NCBI RefSeq assembly: GCF_900109785.1
Contig: NZ_FOBH01000005.1
Location: 62,001-126,000, forward strand
DNA from: Nitrosovibrio tenuis
GTDB lineage: Bacteria; Pseudomonadota; Gammaproteobacteria; Burkholderiales; Nitrosomonadaceae
DNA length: 64,000 nucleotides
Direction: 5' to 3'
Part shown: piece by piece, positions 1-11,737 of the stretch
Layout: every line of letters starts with the position of its first letter
How positions within the stretch are numbered: position 1 is the first letter of the stretch
The notes under the pieces: model-generated
What the model was told of the DNA's origin: nothing
Databases searched by the model: none
Seen by the model: only the letters and a program-made list of their open reading frames with translations
Program-made: the position numbers and the translations under genes

Positions 1-226
1 ATCAAGGGGCTTCCTGCCAAATATCACTGGTTCGCAACCGGCCGCAACGATCAAGCCCGTCCCTGCGGATACTCCCCTTCCAGGCTGGAAATTCCATGAA
101 GACATCACAAGAAGATGCGGTTTACACCCGCCCGCGCCTGGGTATGAACAACCAGGCAAGGCCGTGACACGCGCGAGTGGCAGAAGTGTATAGACTTCCT
201 CATGTCAAGCTTTTTATTGATGAGCA

Positions 227-1876
227 GTGGTGAGTAAGCCTATCGACAATGGTATATCGAAGAGCCCGAACCCTGGAGCCTGGATGCCTCTTAAGGTATC
301 CGCGTTCCGGACTTTCTGGCTGGCTTCACTTGGCTCCAACATCGGCACATGGATCAACGGCACAGCCTCCGGCTGGGTAATGACCGAACTGTCCCCCTCG
401 CCCATCATGGTCTCCCTCGTGCAATCGGCCGCTTCGTTGCCCATGGTATTGTTCACGCTGATCGCCGGTGCGCTGACCGATATTGTAGATCGCCGCCGTT
501 ATCTGCTCGCTACACAAATATGGCTGGTTCTTATGTCGGCCGCGCTGGCGGTTCTTGCCGCAACCGACCGGCTGGATGCCTGGAACCTGTTGATCCTGAC
601 CTTTGCCTTGGGCCTCGGCGGGGCGATGGCCACACCGGCGCTGAACGTCACCGCACCTGAACTCGTGCCCAAAAATCTATTGCCGCAAGCCGTTGCATTG
701 GGTTCGCTGTCGATGAATGTCTCGCGCTCGATCGGTCCCGCATTGGCCGGGCTGCTTCTGGCACAGTTCGGGGCATGGGCTGCGTATACCCTTAACGCGG
801 TTTCCTTCGTTGGCATGATGCTGATGCTGTGGTATTGGAAGCGCGAGCCGCAGGAGCGATCTCTTCCTCCCGAACGTTTCCTTCAAGCGCTGTGGGCCGG
901 GTTGCGCTATGCGCGCATGGCATCACCGTTCCACGCAGTCCTTATTCGTACAACCGCCTTTATTGTCTTCGCAACGTCCGCATGGGCACTCCTCCCGCTG
1001 ATCGCTCGAAACGAGCTTGGAGGCGGCCCGAACACTTACGGACTTCTTCTGACTTTCGTCGGCGTGGGGGCTGTTGCGGCCATTGTTATTCTGCCGCGGC
1101 TGCACCGGCACGTCTCACGTGACCGTCTGGTATTTATCGCAAGCGTGGTATACGCCCTGGCCACCGTAGCCCTCGCCACGATCCGCAGCGAAGCGGCCCT
1201 GTATGGCGTTATGGTAATGTACGGCGCGGCGTGGGTCAGTGTGTTCTCGTCCCTCCAGGTCGCTGCGCAGACGTCGGTTCCAGCCTGGGTTCGGGGCCGC
1301 GCATTATCGCTTTACATCATGGTTTTCTCTACTGGTATGACGCTTGGCAGCCTGCTGTGGGGTTGGATTGCCGCACAGGCCGGCATCCCCGCCGCGCTGC
1401 TGATTTCGGCCGCTGGCGCGATATTGGCCACGCTGGCTGTGCGCAAATTCAATCTTGGCTTCGGCGAGATGCTCGACCTGGCCCCATCCTACCATTGGCC
1501 CCATCCGCCAGCCGTAGGAGAACCGGATACGAATCGCGGCCCCGTGCTGATTACTGTCGAATACGAGATTGCGCTGGACCGGCGCGAAGCCTTCCTGGAC
1601 GCAATGCAGCAACTCGGCGCAATCCGGCGGCGGGATGGAGCGTTCGGCTGGGGAATTTTCGAGAACGTTGCCGCGCCCGGATGCTATATCGAGGTTTTTC
1701 AGGATGCTTCATGGCTCGATCATTTGCGTCAACACGAACGCGTGACCCGAGAAGACCAGCGAGTTCAGGAAATTATTCATCAATTCCATATCGGCAGTGC
1801 GCCACCCAGAGTCTCGCATTTTATTGGTGGCACCCCGTCGGCGCCCACGGACAGCCCTATGGCAACCAGTGCATAA
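227..1876 (+). CDS. MFS exporter of the MFS_3 (transmembrane secretion effector) family
   Basis: A 549-residue inner-membrane transporter. The first ~410 residues hold about twelve hydrophobic segments in typical major-facilitator order, with an Asp/Arg-rich loop (DIVDRRRYL) after the second or third helix as in MFS proteins. From about residue 430 to 530 there is a soluble tail that looks like a ferredoxin-like antibiotic-monooxygenase/Dabb-type domain (VEYEIALDRREAFLDAM), an arrangement known in the EntS-like MFS_3 family. The start used is GTG at 227, immediately followed by a second GTG. Substrate is not predictable; export of a small metabolite or siderophore is a family-level guess. The broken pirin gene follows 42 bases later and may share its transcript. 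Confidence 0.85.
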   Translation: MVSKPIDNGISKSPNPGAWMPLKVSAFRTFWLASLGSNIGTWINGTASGWVMTELSPSPIMVSLVQSAASLPMVLFTLIAGALTDIVDRRRYLLATQIWLVLMSAALAVLAATDRLDAWNLLILTFALGLGGAMATPALNVTAPELVPKNLLPQAVALGSLSMNVSRSIGPALAGLLLAQFGAWAAYTLNAVSFVGMMLMLWYWKREPQERSLPPERFLQALWAGLRYARMASPFHAVLIRTTAFIVFATSAWALLPLIARNELGGGPNTYGLLLTFVGVGAVAAIVILPRLHRHVSRDRLVFIASVVYALATVALATIRSEAALYGVMVMYGAAWVSVFSSLQVAAQTSVPAWVRGRALSLYIMVFSTGMTLGSLLWGWIAAQAGIPAALLISAAGAILATLAVRKFNLGFGEMLDLAPSYHWPHPPAVGEPDTNRGPVLITVEYEIALDRREAFLDAMQQLGAIRRRDGAFGWGIFENVAAPGCYIEVFQDASWLDHLRQHERVTREDQRVQEIIHQFHIGSAPPRVSHFIGGTPSAPTDSPMATSA

Positions 1877-1905
1877 AAGAGGTATTGTCCATACTACCTA
1901 CTTCG

Positions 1906-1914
1906 AAAGGAGAG
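1906..1914 (+). promoter_or_regulatory. Strong Shine-Dalgarno of the pirin gene
   Basis: The sequence aaaggagag lies six bases before the double ATG at 1919/1922. A well-kept ribosome site directly before a reading frame that stops after 16 codons suggests that the nonsense change is recent, or that readthrough occurs. Confidence 0.6.
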
Positions 1915-1918
1915 CATT

Positions 1919-2617
1919 ATGATGGAATTACGTCGCGCCCGGGAAAGGGGCCATGCTGATCACGGGTAGCTGAATTCCTGGCACAGCTTTTCCTTTGCGG
2001 ATTACCACGATCCCAAACACATCCAGTTTCGTGCGCTGCGCGTCATCAACGACGACACCGTCGAGTCTGGCCGTGGTTTTGGCACACATGGCCACCGCGA
2101 CATGGAAATTGTCAGTTACGTGCTGGAAGGGGCGCTCGCGCACAAGGACAGTATGGGTACCGGTTCCATCATTCGTCCGGGCAGCGTGCAGCGCATGAGC
2201 GCCGGCACAGGCGTGCAACATAGCGAATTCAATCCTTCCAAGGATGAGAAGGTTCATTTTCTGCAAATCTGGTTCCTTCCCAACGTAACAGGAATCCAAC
2301 CGAGCTATGAAGAAAAATATTTTGGCGATGCCGAAAAGCGTGGACGGCTGCGCCTGATTGCCTCACCCGATGGCTCAGATGGGTCGGTAACCATTCACGC
2401 GGATGCGAAAATGTACGGCGCTCTCCTGGATGGAAGCGAGCGGGTTGAGCGGGCTCTCGCACAGGACAGCGATGCGTACGTTCACGTCGCGCGCGGGAAC
2501 GTGTCCGTGAATGGTACGCCTCTAAATCCGGGCGATGGTGCCATGCTTACCGGCGAAGAGCGCTTGGTTCTGGATCAGGGGCAGAATGCAGAGGTGCTTG
2601 TTTTCGAGTTGGCTTAA
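1919..2617 (+). pseudogene. Pirin family protein interrupted by an in-frame amber codon
   Basis: Translation from 1919 gives the conserved pirin N-terminus (ELRRARERGHADHG), then TAG at 1967-1969, then the frame continues without a gap as LNSWHSFSFADYHDPKH to the stop at 2617. In pirins the residue at this point of the HG-W-L motif is normally Trp (TGG), so one G-to-A change explains the stop. Everything downstream is intact, including the metal-binding region THGHRDMEIV and HSEFNPS. The first later ATG is at 2102, just after the His-x-His metal ligands, so a restart there would lack the cupin metal site. Pirins are Fe(II) cupins, some with quercetinase activity. Possible readings are a recent pseudogene, a sequencing error or amber readthrough. 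Confidence 0.85.
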
Positions 2618-2709
2618 GCTGGCATGACCTGGCGTAATGCGACGACTTGGGGCTCGAACTCGGGCCTCGGTCTGGTTGCTTATCGGTACTCTGCTGGCTG
2701 GCGACTTAT

Positions 2710-4140
2710 TCAGCCATTTCTTTCCCAACTCACCACTAATCCTTCCTCGCCCGACGCCGCCTGGAAATCGCAATCCACACCGATACCGGGTACGCATGCG
2801 AGACGTTCGCCGCTGAATATTAATGGCAATGCCTCCCGCTCCCAGGGGGGAAAGGATGCTTCCCGCAGGAGATTTTTTAGGCTGCGGCGCGGCCGATTGC
2901 AATCGGGGCGCAGGCGCTCTCCCCCTTGCCGAAAACGGACTGTGACCGGGAGCTCTGTAAGTTTTTTCAGATTGATCCCAGCGCTTTTGCGACGCACAAA
3001 GCGGATGACTCCGCCAGGCTCGCCGATGGCAAGCTGCCCTTCTCCGCACCATTGAGGCCACCCTTTCATGGCCACCGCCGGGCCCGTTTTCCCTGTACCC
3101 GCTCTCCGTATGCTCGCTTTACCCACGTAAACCTCTCCGCGGAAGCAGCGGATCTCGGTATTTCCGAAAACCACATGCATTCTTGCATCCGAACGCAACG
3201 ATAAAAGTTGCCTCAGCATTTCATCCATTTTTGCCGTACTGGGCAATATGGCGCCCCGCTGCGCCAGCGTGTAGCGCAAAAGATTCCTTGCCCGGGGCAA
3301 ATCCAGCTTCCGCAATTCATCAATGTGAAGCCTTCCGGATGTAGCACATCCTGCGCTATCGGCCTCGGCCAATTCATCCAGCAGGATCGATGCCTCCGCC
3401 ATATGGCGGCTCGCCCGCGATAGCGTGCTTCGATATGACGGAAAACGAGTTTCCAGCAAGGGTAAAACTTGATGACGCAGAAAATTCCGATCAAAAGAAA
3501 CGTCAACATTACTTTCGTCGGTGATCCACTGCAAGCCATGTTCCTGGGCGTAATCTTCAATCTCGCGCCGCGATAGGTGGAGCATGGGTCGCAATAATTT
3601 TGGTTCCTCACCTGTGGCCGGTTTATCGGTTGCCGCGGCGGTGGACTCGCTTATTTCCAATGTGTGATTCCTGACGACAGGCATTGCCCCCAGCCCCTTC
3701 ACCCCGGCGCCACGCAACAATTGCAGAAGCAGGGTTTCAGCCTGATCATCCAGATGCTGAGCCAGCACCACATAATCCGCTTTAAGTTTCTTAAATTCGC
3801 GATAACGTCCCTCGCGCGCAGCGGCTTCAAGGCTGACGCCCCGTTTTCTGCGGATTTTGAGGTGGGCGATTTTGAGGGGAATTCCTGCAGATCGGCACAG
3901 ATCACAGCAAAATGCCGCCCATTTGGCCGCATGGGCGCTAATGCCGTGATTGATGTGAATAGCGGAGAGCATGAGCGGAATCTGAGCCGAAAGGGGGATC
4001 AACACATTCAGCAGTACAACCGAGTCAACTCCACCACTCAGCGCCACCACCAGATGATTGCCGGGCCGAACCTGTTCACGCAATACATTTTCGATCGTGC
4101 CGCGCAGGCTACTTGACTTTGACTTCCTTGTACTTGCCAT
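2710..4140 (-). CDS. tilS: tRNA(Ile)-lysidine synthetase TilS
   Basis: A 476-residue cytoplasmic ATP-pyrophosphatase that attaches lysine to C34 of the CAU-anticodon tRNA-Ile, letting it read AUA. The PP-loop SGGVDS is at residues 35-40, followed by the HxNHG segment ([12 protein letters not shown]) and the [11 protein letters not shown] motif typical of TilS. The C-terminal third matches the substrate-binding and TilS C-terminal domains ([27 protein letters not shown]). Its first 32 bases overlap the 3' end of accA on the same strand, so the two genes are translationally linked, an adjacency common in proteobacteria. Length is normal for the family. Confidence 0.97.
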   Translation of the reverse strand: MASTRKSKSSSLRGTIENVLREQVRPGNHLVVALSGGVDSVVLLNVLIPLSAQIPLMLSAIHINHGISAHAAKWAAFCCDLCRSAGIPLKIAHLKIRRKRGVSLEAAAREGRYREFKKLKADYVVLAQHLDDQAETLLLQLLRGAGVKGLGAMPVVRNHTLEISESTAAATDKPATGEEPKLLRPMLHLSRREIEDYAQEHGLQWITDESNVDVSFDRNFLRHQVLPLLETRFPSYRSTLSRASRHMAEASILLDELAEADSAGCATSGRLHIDELRKLDLPRARNLLRYTLAQRGAILPSTAKMDEMLRQLLSLRSDARMHVVFGNTEIRCFRGEVYVGKASIRRAGTGKTGPAVAMKGWPQWCGEGQLAIGEPGGVIRFVRRKSAGINLKKLTELPVTVRFRQGGERLRPDCNRPRRSLKNLLREASFPPWEREALPLIFSGERLACVPGIGVDCDFQAASGEEGLVVSWERNG

Positions 4141-5077
4141 ATCCCATCAATCGCTCGAAGCGCTTCTCCAGCAACGCTTCGGTTGAATGCTCCTGGAGGT
4201 GCCTGAGCGATTCCTGCAATACTTTTTTTACGGATTGCATGATAGTCAGGTAATCACGATGAGCACCGCCGGGCGGTTCGTTGATAATCCGGTCAATCAG
4301 CCCCATCGTTTTGAGGCGATGGGCGGTGATGCCCATGATTTCGGCGGCTTCAGGCGCCTTGTCAGCACTTTTCCACAAGATCGAGGCGCAACCTTCGGGG
4401 GAAATAACCGAGTAGGTTGCATATTGCAGCATCTGCACGATATCGCCCACTGCCAGCGCCAGCGCCCCGCCGGAACCGCCTTCACCGATGATGGTGCAAA
4501 TCACCGGCACCTTCAACTCCGCCAGAACATAGAGGTTTTTCCCGATGGCTTCTGATTGCCCGCGCTCCTCTGCACCGATGCCGGGATAAGCGCCCGGGGT
4601 ATCGATAAAGGTAAACAGGGGCACGGAAAATTTTTCAGCCAGGCGCATCAAACGCAGCGCCTTGCGGTACCCTTCGGGCTTGGGCATGCCGAAGTTGCGA
4701 TGGATTTTTTCCTTGGTGTCGCGCCCTTTCTGGTGACCGATAACCATTACCGTTTGCCCATTGAATCGAGCCAACCCGCCAATTATCGCGTAATCATCGG
4801 CAAAGTTCCGATCGCCGTGAAGTTCCTCGAAATCGGTAAACAGATGCTGAATATAATCCAGCGTGTAAGGTCGTTGCGGATGGCGCGCCACCTGCGATAT
4901 CTGCCACGGAGTCAGCTTTGCGTAAATCCCGTGGGTGAGGGAATGGCTTTTCTTCTGAAGACGCACAATTTCGGCGGAAATGTCCACCGCTGAGTCGTCC
5001 TGAGCAAAACGCAACTCGTCGATTTTTGCCTCAAGCTCGGCGATGGGCTGCTCGAAATCAAGGAAAGTGATTTTCAT
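4109..5077 (-). CDS. accA: Acetyl-CoA carboxylase carboxyltransferase subunit alpha
   Basis: A 322-residue subunit which, with AccD, transfers the carboxyl group from carboxybiotin to acetyl-CoA to make malonyl-CoA, the first committed step of fatty acid synthesis. Visible hallmarks are the N-terminal [19 protein letters not shown] helix, [16 protein letters not shown], the crotonase-fold core ([20 protein letters not shown]) and the oxyanion-hole region [15 protein letters not shown]. The length equals that of E. coli AccA. It is the first gene of the accA-tilS pair and faces away from the ABC-F gene at 5229; the 150-base gap between them must hold both promoters. Confidence 0.98.
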   Translation of the reverse strand: MKITFLDFEQPIAELEAKIDELRFAQDDSAVDISAEIVRLQKKSHSLTHGIYAKLTPWQISQVARHPQRPYTLDYIQHLFTDFEELHGDRNFADDYAIIGGLARFNGQTVMVIGHQKGRDTKEKIHRNFGMPKPEGYRKALRLMRLAEKFSVPLFTFIDTPGAYPGIGAEERGQSEAIGKNLYVLAELKVPVICTIIGEGGSGGALALAVGDIVQMLQYATYSVISPEGCASILWKSADKAPEAAEIMGITAHRLKTMGLIDRIINEPPGGAHRDYLTIMQSVKKVLQESLRHLQEHSTEALLEKRFERLMGYGKYKEVKVK

Positions 5078-5228
5078 GAAGCAGGGCTGTAATTTGGAAA
5101 CCGCAATGATACAGGATGATGTGAAACCCTAGGAAATCTCTGGAAGATGGCTTTAAACGTGTTCGCAATTTCTTGAAAAATTATATAAAATAGAGAGTTT
5201 TACGCTCGCATTTTTCAGGACGCACGCT

Positions 5229-6899
5229 TTGATCACCACTGCCAACATTACCATGCAGTTCGGGGCCAAGCCCCTGTTCGAAAACGTTTCAGTCAAATTC
5301 AGCGATGGCAATCGCTATGGCCTGATCGGCGCCAACGGCTCGGGCAAGTCCACCTTCATGAAAATACTCGGCGGCGACCTGGAGCCGACCTCCGGCAATA
5401 TCAGTGTCGACGCCGGCGAGCGAGTAGGCAAATTGCGTCAGGATCAGTTCGCCTTCGAGGACTGTCTCGTGATCGATTGCGTAATGATGGGTCATGACGA
5501 GCTATGGCGGGTGAAAGAAGAACGCGACGCAATCTACGCCAACCCTGACGCTACCGAGGCCGATTATATGCATGCCGCGGAACTCGAGGCGCGCTTCGCC
5601 GAATTGGATGGCTATTCCGCGGAAGCCCGTGCGGGAGAGTTGCTGCTGGGCGTGGGTATTCCACTGCCGCAGCATCAGGCGCCGATGAGCGCTATAGCGC
5701 CGGGGTTCAAGCTGAGAGTGCTGCTGGCACAGGCGTTATTTGCCGATCCCGACATTCTGCTGCTGGACGAACCCACCAACAATCTGGACATCAACACTAT
5801 CCGCTGGCTGGAAGACGTCATTAACCAAAGCAGGAGCACGATCATCATCATTTCCCATGACCGTCATTTTTTAAACAGTGTCTGCACTCACATGGCGGAT
5901 CTGGACTATGGCGAAATCCGTATCTACCCGGGAAATTATGATGACTATATGACGGCTTCCACCCAGGTGCGAGAACGCATGCTGGCGGACAACGCCAAGA
6001 AGAAAACCCAGATTGCCGAATTACAAGCGTTTGTAAGCCGTTTTTCCGCGAATGCCTCCAAGGCGCGGCAGGCCACCAGCCGCGCACGCCAGATCGAGAA
6101 AATAAAGCTGGAGGATGTGAAACCCTCCAGCCGGCAGTACCCTTACATCCGACTCGATGTGGATGAGCGGGAGAAATTGCATCGTCTGGCAGTATCGGTG
6201 CAAAGTATCACCAAACATTTTCCCGGCATGGAAAAGCCGTTATTTCACAAATTCAGCCTCAACGTGGAAGCGGGCGAGAAAGTGGCCATCATCGGGCCAA
6301 ACGGCATCGGCAAGACCACGCTACTGCGCTGCATTGCCGGCGATCTGGCTCCCGATGCAGGGGAGGTGAAGTGGGCGGAGAAGGCCCGTCCAGGCTATTT
6401 CGCGCAGGATCATTCCGCCGATTTTGCAATCGATCTGTCGCTTACCGACTGGATGACGCAGTGGTGTGGAGAAAACGATGACGATCAGGCCGTACGCAGC
6501 GTTCTCGGCAGATTACTGTTTTCCGGCGATGAAGTGAAAAAATCGGTCCAGGTCATCTCCGGCGGTGAGGAAGGCCGCATGCTGTTCGGTAAACTCATGC
6601 TGCAACGAAATAATGTATTGCTCATGGATGAGCCCACCAATCACCTCGACATGGAATCCATTGAATCCCTGAATAGCGCACTGGAGAAATATAACGGTAC
6701 ACTTATTTTCGTTTCGCATGACCGGGAATTTGTTTCCTCGCTGGCTACTCGCATCATCGAAATGAAGTCCGACGGAACAACCGATTTCAAAGGCAGCTAC
6801 GAAGACTACCTGCAGGGCCAAGATTTCATACCGAACAGTTCCACGCCCCGCGGCAACACCTCAGGTGCCAAGGAAAAAATCCGTATATCCTCCCGATAG
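5229..6899 (+). CDS. ybiT: ABC-F family ATPase, YbiT type
   Basis: A 556-residue soluble protein with two ABC domains and no membrane segments. Walker A motifs are at about residues 34-42 (GANGSGKST) and 356-364 (GPNGIGKTT); the Walker B/ABC-F signatures are [11 protein letters not shown] near 180 and [11 protein letters not shown] near 465. The first domain has APGFKLR where LSGG is usual, a recognised peculiarity of YbiT, while the second has a normal SGGEEGR. ABC-F proteins bind the ribosomal E site and modulate stalled or early elongation complexes; the exact task of YbiT is little known. The start is TTG at 5229, giving an N-terminus ([20 protein letters not shown]) that aligns with E. 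coli YbiT. Confidence 0.93.
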   Translation: MITTANITMQFGAKPLFENVSVKFSDGNRYGLIGANGSGKSTFMKILGGDLEPTSGNISVDAGERVGKLRQDQFAFEDCLVIDCVMMGHDELWRVKEERDAIYANPDATEADYMHAAELEARFAELDGYSAEARAGELLLGVGIPLPQHQAPMSAIAPGFKLRVLLAQALFADPDILLLDEPTNNLDINTIRWLEDVINQSRSTIIIISHDRHFLNSVCTHMADLDYGEIRIYPGNYDDYMTASTQVRERMLADNAKKKTQIAELQAFVSRFSANASKARQATSRARQIEKIKLEDVKPSSRQYPYIRLDVDEREKLHRLAVSVQSITKHFPGMEKPLFHKFSLNVEAGEKVAIIGPNGIGKTTLLRCIAGDLAPDAGEVKWAEKARPGYFAQDHSADFAIDLSLTDWMTQWCGENDDDQAVRSVLGRLLFSGDEVKKSVQVISGGEEGRMLFGKLMLQRNNVLLMDEPTNHLDMESIESLNSALEKYNGTLIFVSHDREFVSSLATRIIEMKSDGTTDFKGSYEDYLQGQDFIPNSSTPRGNTSGAKEKIRISSR

Positions 6900-6934
6900 T
6901 CTCTTCCTCATTATTTCGGGTGAACAGGAATCAG

Positions 6935-7552
6935 TCAACCAGCCCCATCCAATGTGGCCCGTAATGCAGCCCGATAGCGGGCCCAGTCAAAGCAGGGGCC
7001 GGGATCGGTCTTGCGGCCCGGTGCAATATCGGAATGACCGGTAATATCGGTGATGGGATAAGTTTGTTGTAGCGTGCGCGTCAGCGCCACCAGTGCAACA
7101 TATTGCTCGTCCGTAAACGGCACGGTATCAGTGCCCTCAAGTTCTATACCAACAGAATAATCGTTGCAACGGCTCCTACCCTGCCAGCAGGATTCTCCCG
7201 CATGCCAGGCTCTATTCCCGCAGGGAACAAACTGAATGATTTCGCCGCTCCGGCGAATGAAGAAATGAGCCGAAACCTTGAGGCCGCGAAGTTGCTGGTA
7301 ATACGGATGAGCTTCGGGATCGAGTGAGTTCGTGAAGAGCTCGATCACTCCATCGCCGCTGAACTCATCCGGCGGCAGGCTGATGTTATGAATTACCAGC
7401 AGGCTGATAGCATATCCAGCCGGGCGTTCGTCAAAATTGGGCGAAGGGATAAAACGTATGCTGCCCAGGCCGTCCGCCGCCTGGCTCTCTATTTTCTGAC
7501 TCGCGTTTTCTGCATTTCCAGTTAGAGCTGTGGTCACTCGCGCAGGATTCAT
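6935..7552 (-). CDS. ampD: 1,6-anhydro-N-acetylmuramyl-L-alanine amidase AmpD
   Basis: A 205-residue cytoplasmic zinc amidase that cuts the stem peptide from 1,6-anhydroMurNAc during cell-wall recycling and so keeps the AmpR inducer low. The zinc ligands are visible: His55 (LLVIHNISLP), His173 (ITGHSDIAPG) and Asp183 (KTDPGPCFDW), spaced almost as in E. coli AmpD. The ~30-residue N-terminal lead (MNPARVTTALTGNAENA) is longer than in E. coli and could be shortened by a later start. The next gene upstream on the strand is a small PP0621-type membrane protein 11 bases away, probably co-transcribed. It converges with ybiT, leaving only 35 bases between. Confidence 0.95.
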   Translation of the reverse strand: MNPARVTTALTGNAENASQKIESQAADGLGSIRFIPSPNFDERPAGYAISLLVIHNISLPPDEFSGDGVIELFTNSLDPEAHPYYQQLRGLKVSAHFFIRRSGEIIQFVPCGNRAWHAGESCWQGRSRCNDYSVGIELEGTDTVPFTDEQYVALVALTRTLQQTYPITDITGHSDIAPGRKTDPGPCFDWARYRAALRATLDGAG

Positions 7553-7563
7553 AAATATCCGGT

Positions 7564-7800
7564 TTAGCCCTGCGAATGCAACCGCCGATGCTCATCGCTA
7601 CAGAAATACTTGCCTTCTGACGTGATGCTCTCGCTCCTGGGCAAATGCACCCCGCAGTGAACGCAGCGCACCATGTCCTCGCCTTCGAGCGTTGCCGGGC
7701 CTTTTCTTTCCTCCTGCCGCTTTTTAAGCGCCCGCCGGTAGCTGCTTATCAGCCATAAAAAGAGCGCCGCAATAAGGATGAAGAATAGAATTCTACCCAA
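7564..7800 (-). CDS. PP0621 family small membrane-anchored zinc-ribbon protein
   Basis: A 78-residue protein with an N-terminal membrane span (residues ~3-20, ILFFILIAALFLWLISSY), a short Lys/Arg/Glu linker and a C-terminal zinc-binding-like knuckle with CVHC at 46-49 and a second cluster (FCSDEHRRLH) near the end. It resembles the PP0621 family of conserved hypotheticals, which are often found beside ampD or two-component genes in beta- and gammaproteobacteria. No function is known. It probably leads a two-gene unit with ampD. Confidence 0.8.
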   Translation of the reverse strand: MGRILFFILIAALFLWLISSYRRALKKRQEERKGPATLEGEDMVRCVHCGVHLPRSESITSEGKYFCSDEHRRLHSQG

Positions 7801-8240
<440 letters not shown>

Positions 8241-8373
8241 AGCTGATTCCAGCTTTCTACTTTCTGATCGTTTGCCACACCTATGACGCAATTAATGCTG
8301 AGTTTCCAAGCACGTGGGCGCCAATTGTACGCAGGAAGAGGTAACCGAGCAAATTGAAAATGCTGAAACGAGC

Positions 8374-9342
8374 TCAGTAGTTTCGCGCCACCGCGAAAGT
8401 GCTCAATTGCAGCAGGCATTCCTTATAATCGGAGTCAGGCAGCAGGGAAATCATTCTGGATGCGATATCGGATTCGGTTTGCGCGCGCTGCCGGGCATAA
8501 TCGAGCGCGCCGGTTTGCTGGATAACATCCAGGACCGGCTGAAAGCCGCCCTCGCCGCCCTGTTCGATGGCATTGCGTATGATCGCCGCCTGGGCACTCG
8601 ATCCCGTTCTCATCGCATAAATAAGCGGCAGTGTCGGTTTGCCTTCAGCCAGATCATCCCCAAGGTTTTTACCGGTTTCCTGATAGTCACCGGAATAATC
8701 CAGCATATCGTCCGTCAATTGAAACGCTGTGCCGAGATGCATGCCATACACCGCCATTGCTTCCTCCTCAGCCGATGGGGCATTGCCGAGGATTGCACCA
8801 AGCCGGGTTGCCGCCTCAAACAGCTTCGCAGTTTTGTAACGAATCACCCGTAGATAGTTTTCCTCATCGACATCAGGATCGTGCACATTGAGCAATTGCA
8901 ATACTTCGCCTTCCGCAATGGTATTGGTGGCATCAGCCAATACCCGCATGACGCGCATATTGTCCACTTCCACCATCATCTGGAACGCCCGGGAGTAAAG
9001 GAAATCGCCAACCAATACGCTCGCGGCATTGCCAAACAGGGCATTTGCGGTTGCCTTGCTACGCCGTAACTCGGACGCATCCACGACGTCATCGTGCAGC
9101 AAGGTCGCGGTATGAATGAATTCAACGATCGCCGCGAGATTGTACTGATATTTTCCGGAATAACCAAAGGCGCCAGCAGAAAGAATGACAAGCGCGGGGC
9201 GCAGGCGCTTCCCGCCGCTATTGATGATATATTCGCTTACTTGCCGGATGAGCTCTACATCCGAATAAAGTTTTTCGCGGATGACCGCGTCGACCGCGAC
9301 CATGTCTTGCGCGATCAGACTCTTGATACGTTCAATTGACAC
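8374..9342 (-). CDS. ispB: Octaprenyl diphosphate synthase
   Basis: A trans-prenyltransferase that elongates farnesyl diphosphate with isopentenyl units to make the ubiquinone side chain. The open frame reaches 9444, but GTG at 9342 preceded by AGGAAC gives 322 residues beginning VSIERIKSLIAQDM, nearly the length of E. coli IspB, and is preferred. Motifs are GGKRLRP, the first Asp-rich motif LLHDDVVDASELRR (about residues 82-95) and the second LTDDMLDYSGD. The C-terminus ends in aromatic-basic residues (VARNY) as is typical. It is divergent from rplU, an arrangement seen in many proteobacteria. Confidence 0.95.
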   Translation of the reverse strand: MSIERIKSLIAQDMVAVDAVIREKLYSDVELIRQVSEYIINSGGKRLRPALVILSAGAFGYSGKYQYNLAAIVEFIHTATLLHDDVVDASELRRSKATANALFGNAASVLVGDFLYSRAFQMMVEVDNMRVMRVLADATNTIAEGEVLQLLNVHDPDVDEENYLRVIRYKTAKLFEAATRLGAILGNAPSAEEEAMAVYGMHLGTAFQLTDDMLDYSGDYQETGKNLGDDLAEGKPTLPLIYAMRTGSSAQAAIIRNAIEQGGEGGFQPVLDVIQQTGALDYARQRAQTESDIASRMISLLPDSDYKECLLQLSTFAVARNY

Positions 9343-9451
9343 AAAGGTTCCTGAAAAAAGCTGCCATGGTAGAAACCTAGCCGCCAACGTGTCAAGTTCG
9401 GCATTATAGTGCCCACACAGTTTCCATATAAAACTCATCCGCAACAGGCCT

Positions 9452-9480
9452 TTGACCTTAGCAGGGCGGCTATGTATAAT
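9452..9480 (+). promoter_or_regulatory. Sigma-70 promoter of rplU-rpmA
   Basis: TTGACC at 9452-9457 and TATAAT at 9475-9480 are separated by exactly 17 bases. This is the best-matching housekeeping promoter in the window and lies about 75 bases before the rplU start, as expected for a highly expressed ribosomal-protein operon. Confidence 0.85.
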
Positions 9481-9554
9481 CCGCGTTTGCCCTTTTCAAC
9501 GCGCGATTTTTGACGGCGTTTGGCAACAATCAGTCAGCAATAAGGGAGTCCAGT

Positions 9555-9866
9555 ATGTATGCAATCATAAAAACCGGTGGGAAGCAGTACCGGGTTGAGA
9601 ACGGGCTGAAGCTTAAAATTGAGCAGGTACCGGCGGAGATCGGTAGCGAACTCGTGATCGATCAGGTGTTGATGGTTGCCGATGGCGATAACATATCAAT
9701 GGGTAAACCTCTCTTGAACGGTGCCTCAGTCAAAGCCACAGTGCTGGAACAGGGCAGGCACGACAAAGTGCGCATTTTTAAAATGCGCCGGCGCAAACAC
9801 TATCAGAAACACCAGGGGCACCGGCAGAATTACACCGAAATTCAGATCACGGGCATTTCCGCCTAG
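9555..9866 (+). CDS. rplU: 50S ribosomal protein L21
   Basis: A 103-residue protein of the large ribosomal subunit that contacts 23S rRNA near L20. Translation from ATG at 9555 begins [14 protein letters not shown], the invariant L21 start, and carries the C-terminal RNA-binding motif [16 protein letters not shown]. The reading frame is open to 9510, but the upstream codons do not match the family and a gggagtc ribosome site precedes 9555. It is followed by rpmA after 11 bases. Confidence 0.98.
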   Translation: MYAIIKTGGKQYRVENGLKLKIEQVPAEIGSELVIDQVLMVADGDNISMGKPLLNGASVKATVLEQGRHDKVRIFKMRRRKHYQKHQGHRQNYTEIQITGISA

Positions 9867-9877
9867 GAGAACTTGTC

Positions 9878-11244
<1,367 letters not shown>

Positions 11245-11510
11245 TTGATCTGGTGGGTACGGCTGAATTATGTCTGAATTCATCCCGCGGGTCATACAGG
11301 TGTATAAAAGCGTGATGAAATGCATGCCACGTTTTGCTATAACTGAAGTTGCAGAGCATCATTGCAATGCCCCGCAATCGAGGCGTGCGAGTGCCGCCTG
11401 GCTGTTCTTATGGCCGCAGGTTGATCGTAGTATTTTAGGCCGTTTTCACAGCCCGGCATTTATATGAATTTCACGAACGTATTTTCTTGCCACTCATTTT
11501 AGGAGGAATT
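11245..11510. other. Gap between obgE and the peptide gene
   Basis: An AT-richer stretch of about 265 bases without a supported gene; an open frame at 11270-11467 lacks a ribosome site and family resemblance. It is the probable location of the promoter for the peptide/SdpAB-like module. I see no consensus -35/-10 pair with good spacing. Confidence 0.4.
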
Positions 11511-11729
11511 ATGACCAGACTTACCGAATTGGAACTTGATGGACTGGACCCTGTCATCGATGCACGAAAAATGACCTCCGATGTTTCCGATAAATACGAG
11601 CAGATAGTCATACCCATCGGTAACGCCGGCGAGGCTCAAGCCGGCGACAACGTAGGTCTGGTGGGTGGCGAGGGACTGTCGCTGGATACGCTCATGAGAC
11701 GTCGTCAGAACGCGCTCAGCCACCGATAG
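11511..11729 (+). CDS. 72-residue peptide, candidate precursor/substrate of the SdpAB-like module
   Basis: Start ATG at 11511 has a near-perfect ribosome site (taggaggaatt) seven bases upstream, stronger than most genes around it; the longer frame from 11487 is less likely. The product is acidic at the N-terminus (MTRLTELELDGLDPVIDARK) and basic at the C-terminus (MRRRQNALSHR). It has no Cys, signal peptide or membrane span. A Gly-rich stretch GLVGGEG lies at residues 49-55. No family is recognised. It is the first gene of a four-gene unit with an SdpA-like protein 8 bases downstream. Strong translation and position suggest a substrate, precursor or small regulator; this is inference. Confidence 0.7.
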   Translation: MTRLTELELDGLDPVIDARKMTSDVSDKYEQIVIPIGNAGEAQAGDNVGLVGGEGLSLDTLMRRRQNALSHR

Positions 11730-11737
11730 AACCGAAT

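Noticed and set aside
2522-3061. 179-codon minus-strand frame over the pirin/tilS boundary
   Set aside because: It overlaps the real tilS frame on the same strand in another phase and is Arg/Pro/Ser-rich as frame shadows are.
5173-5189. ybiT promoter TTGAAA...TATAAA
   Set aside because: Only 5 bases apart; at best a lone -10 box.
5229-6899. Degenerate first signature motif of the ABC-F protein as a defect
   Set aside because: The APGFKLR variant is normal for YbiT proteins.
11270-11467. 65-codon plus-strand frame between obgE and the peptide gene
   Set aside because: No ribosome site and no protein-like pattern.
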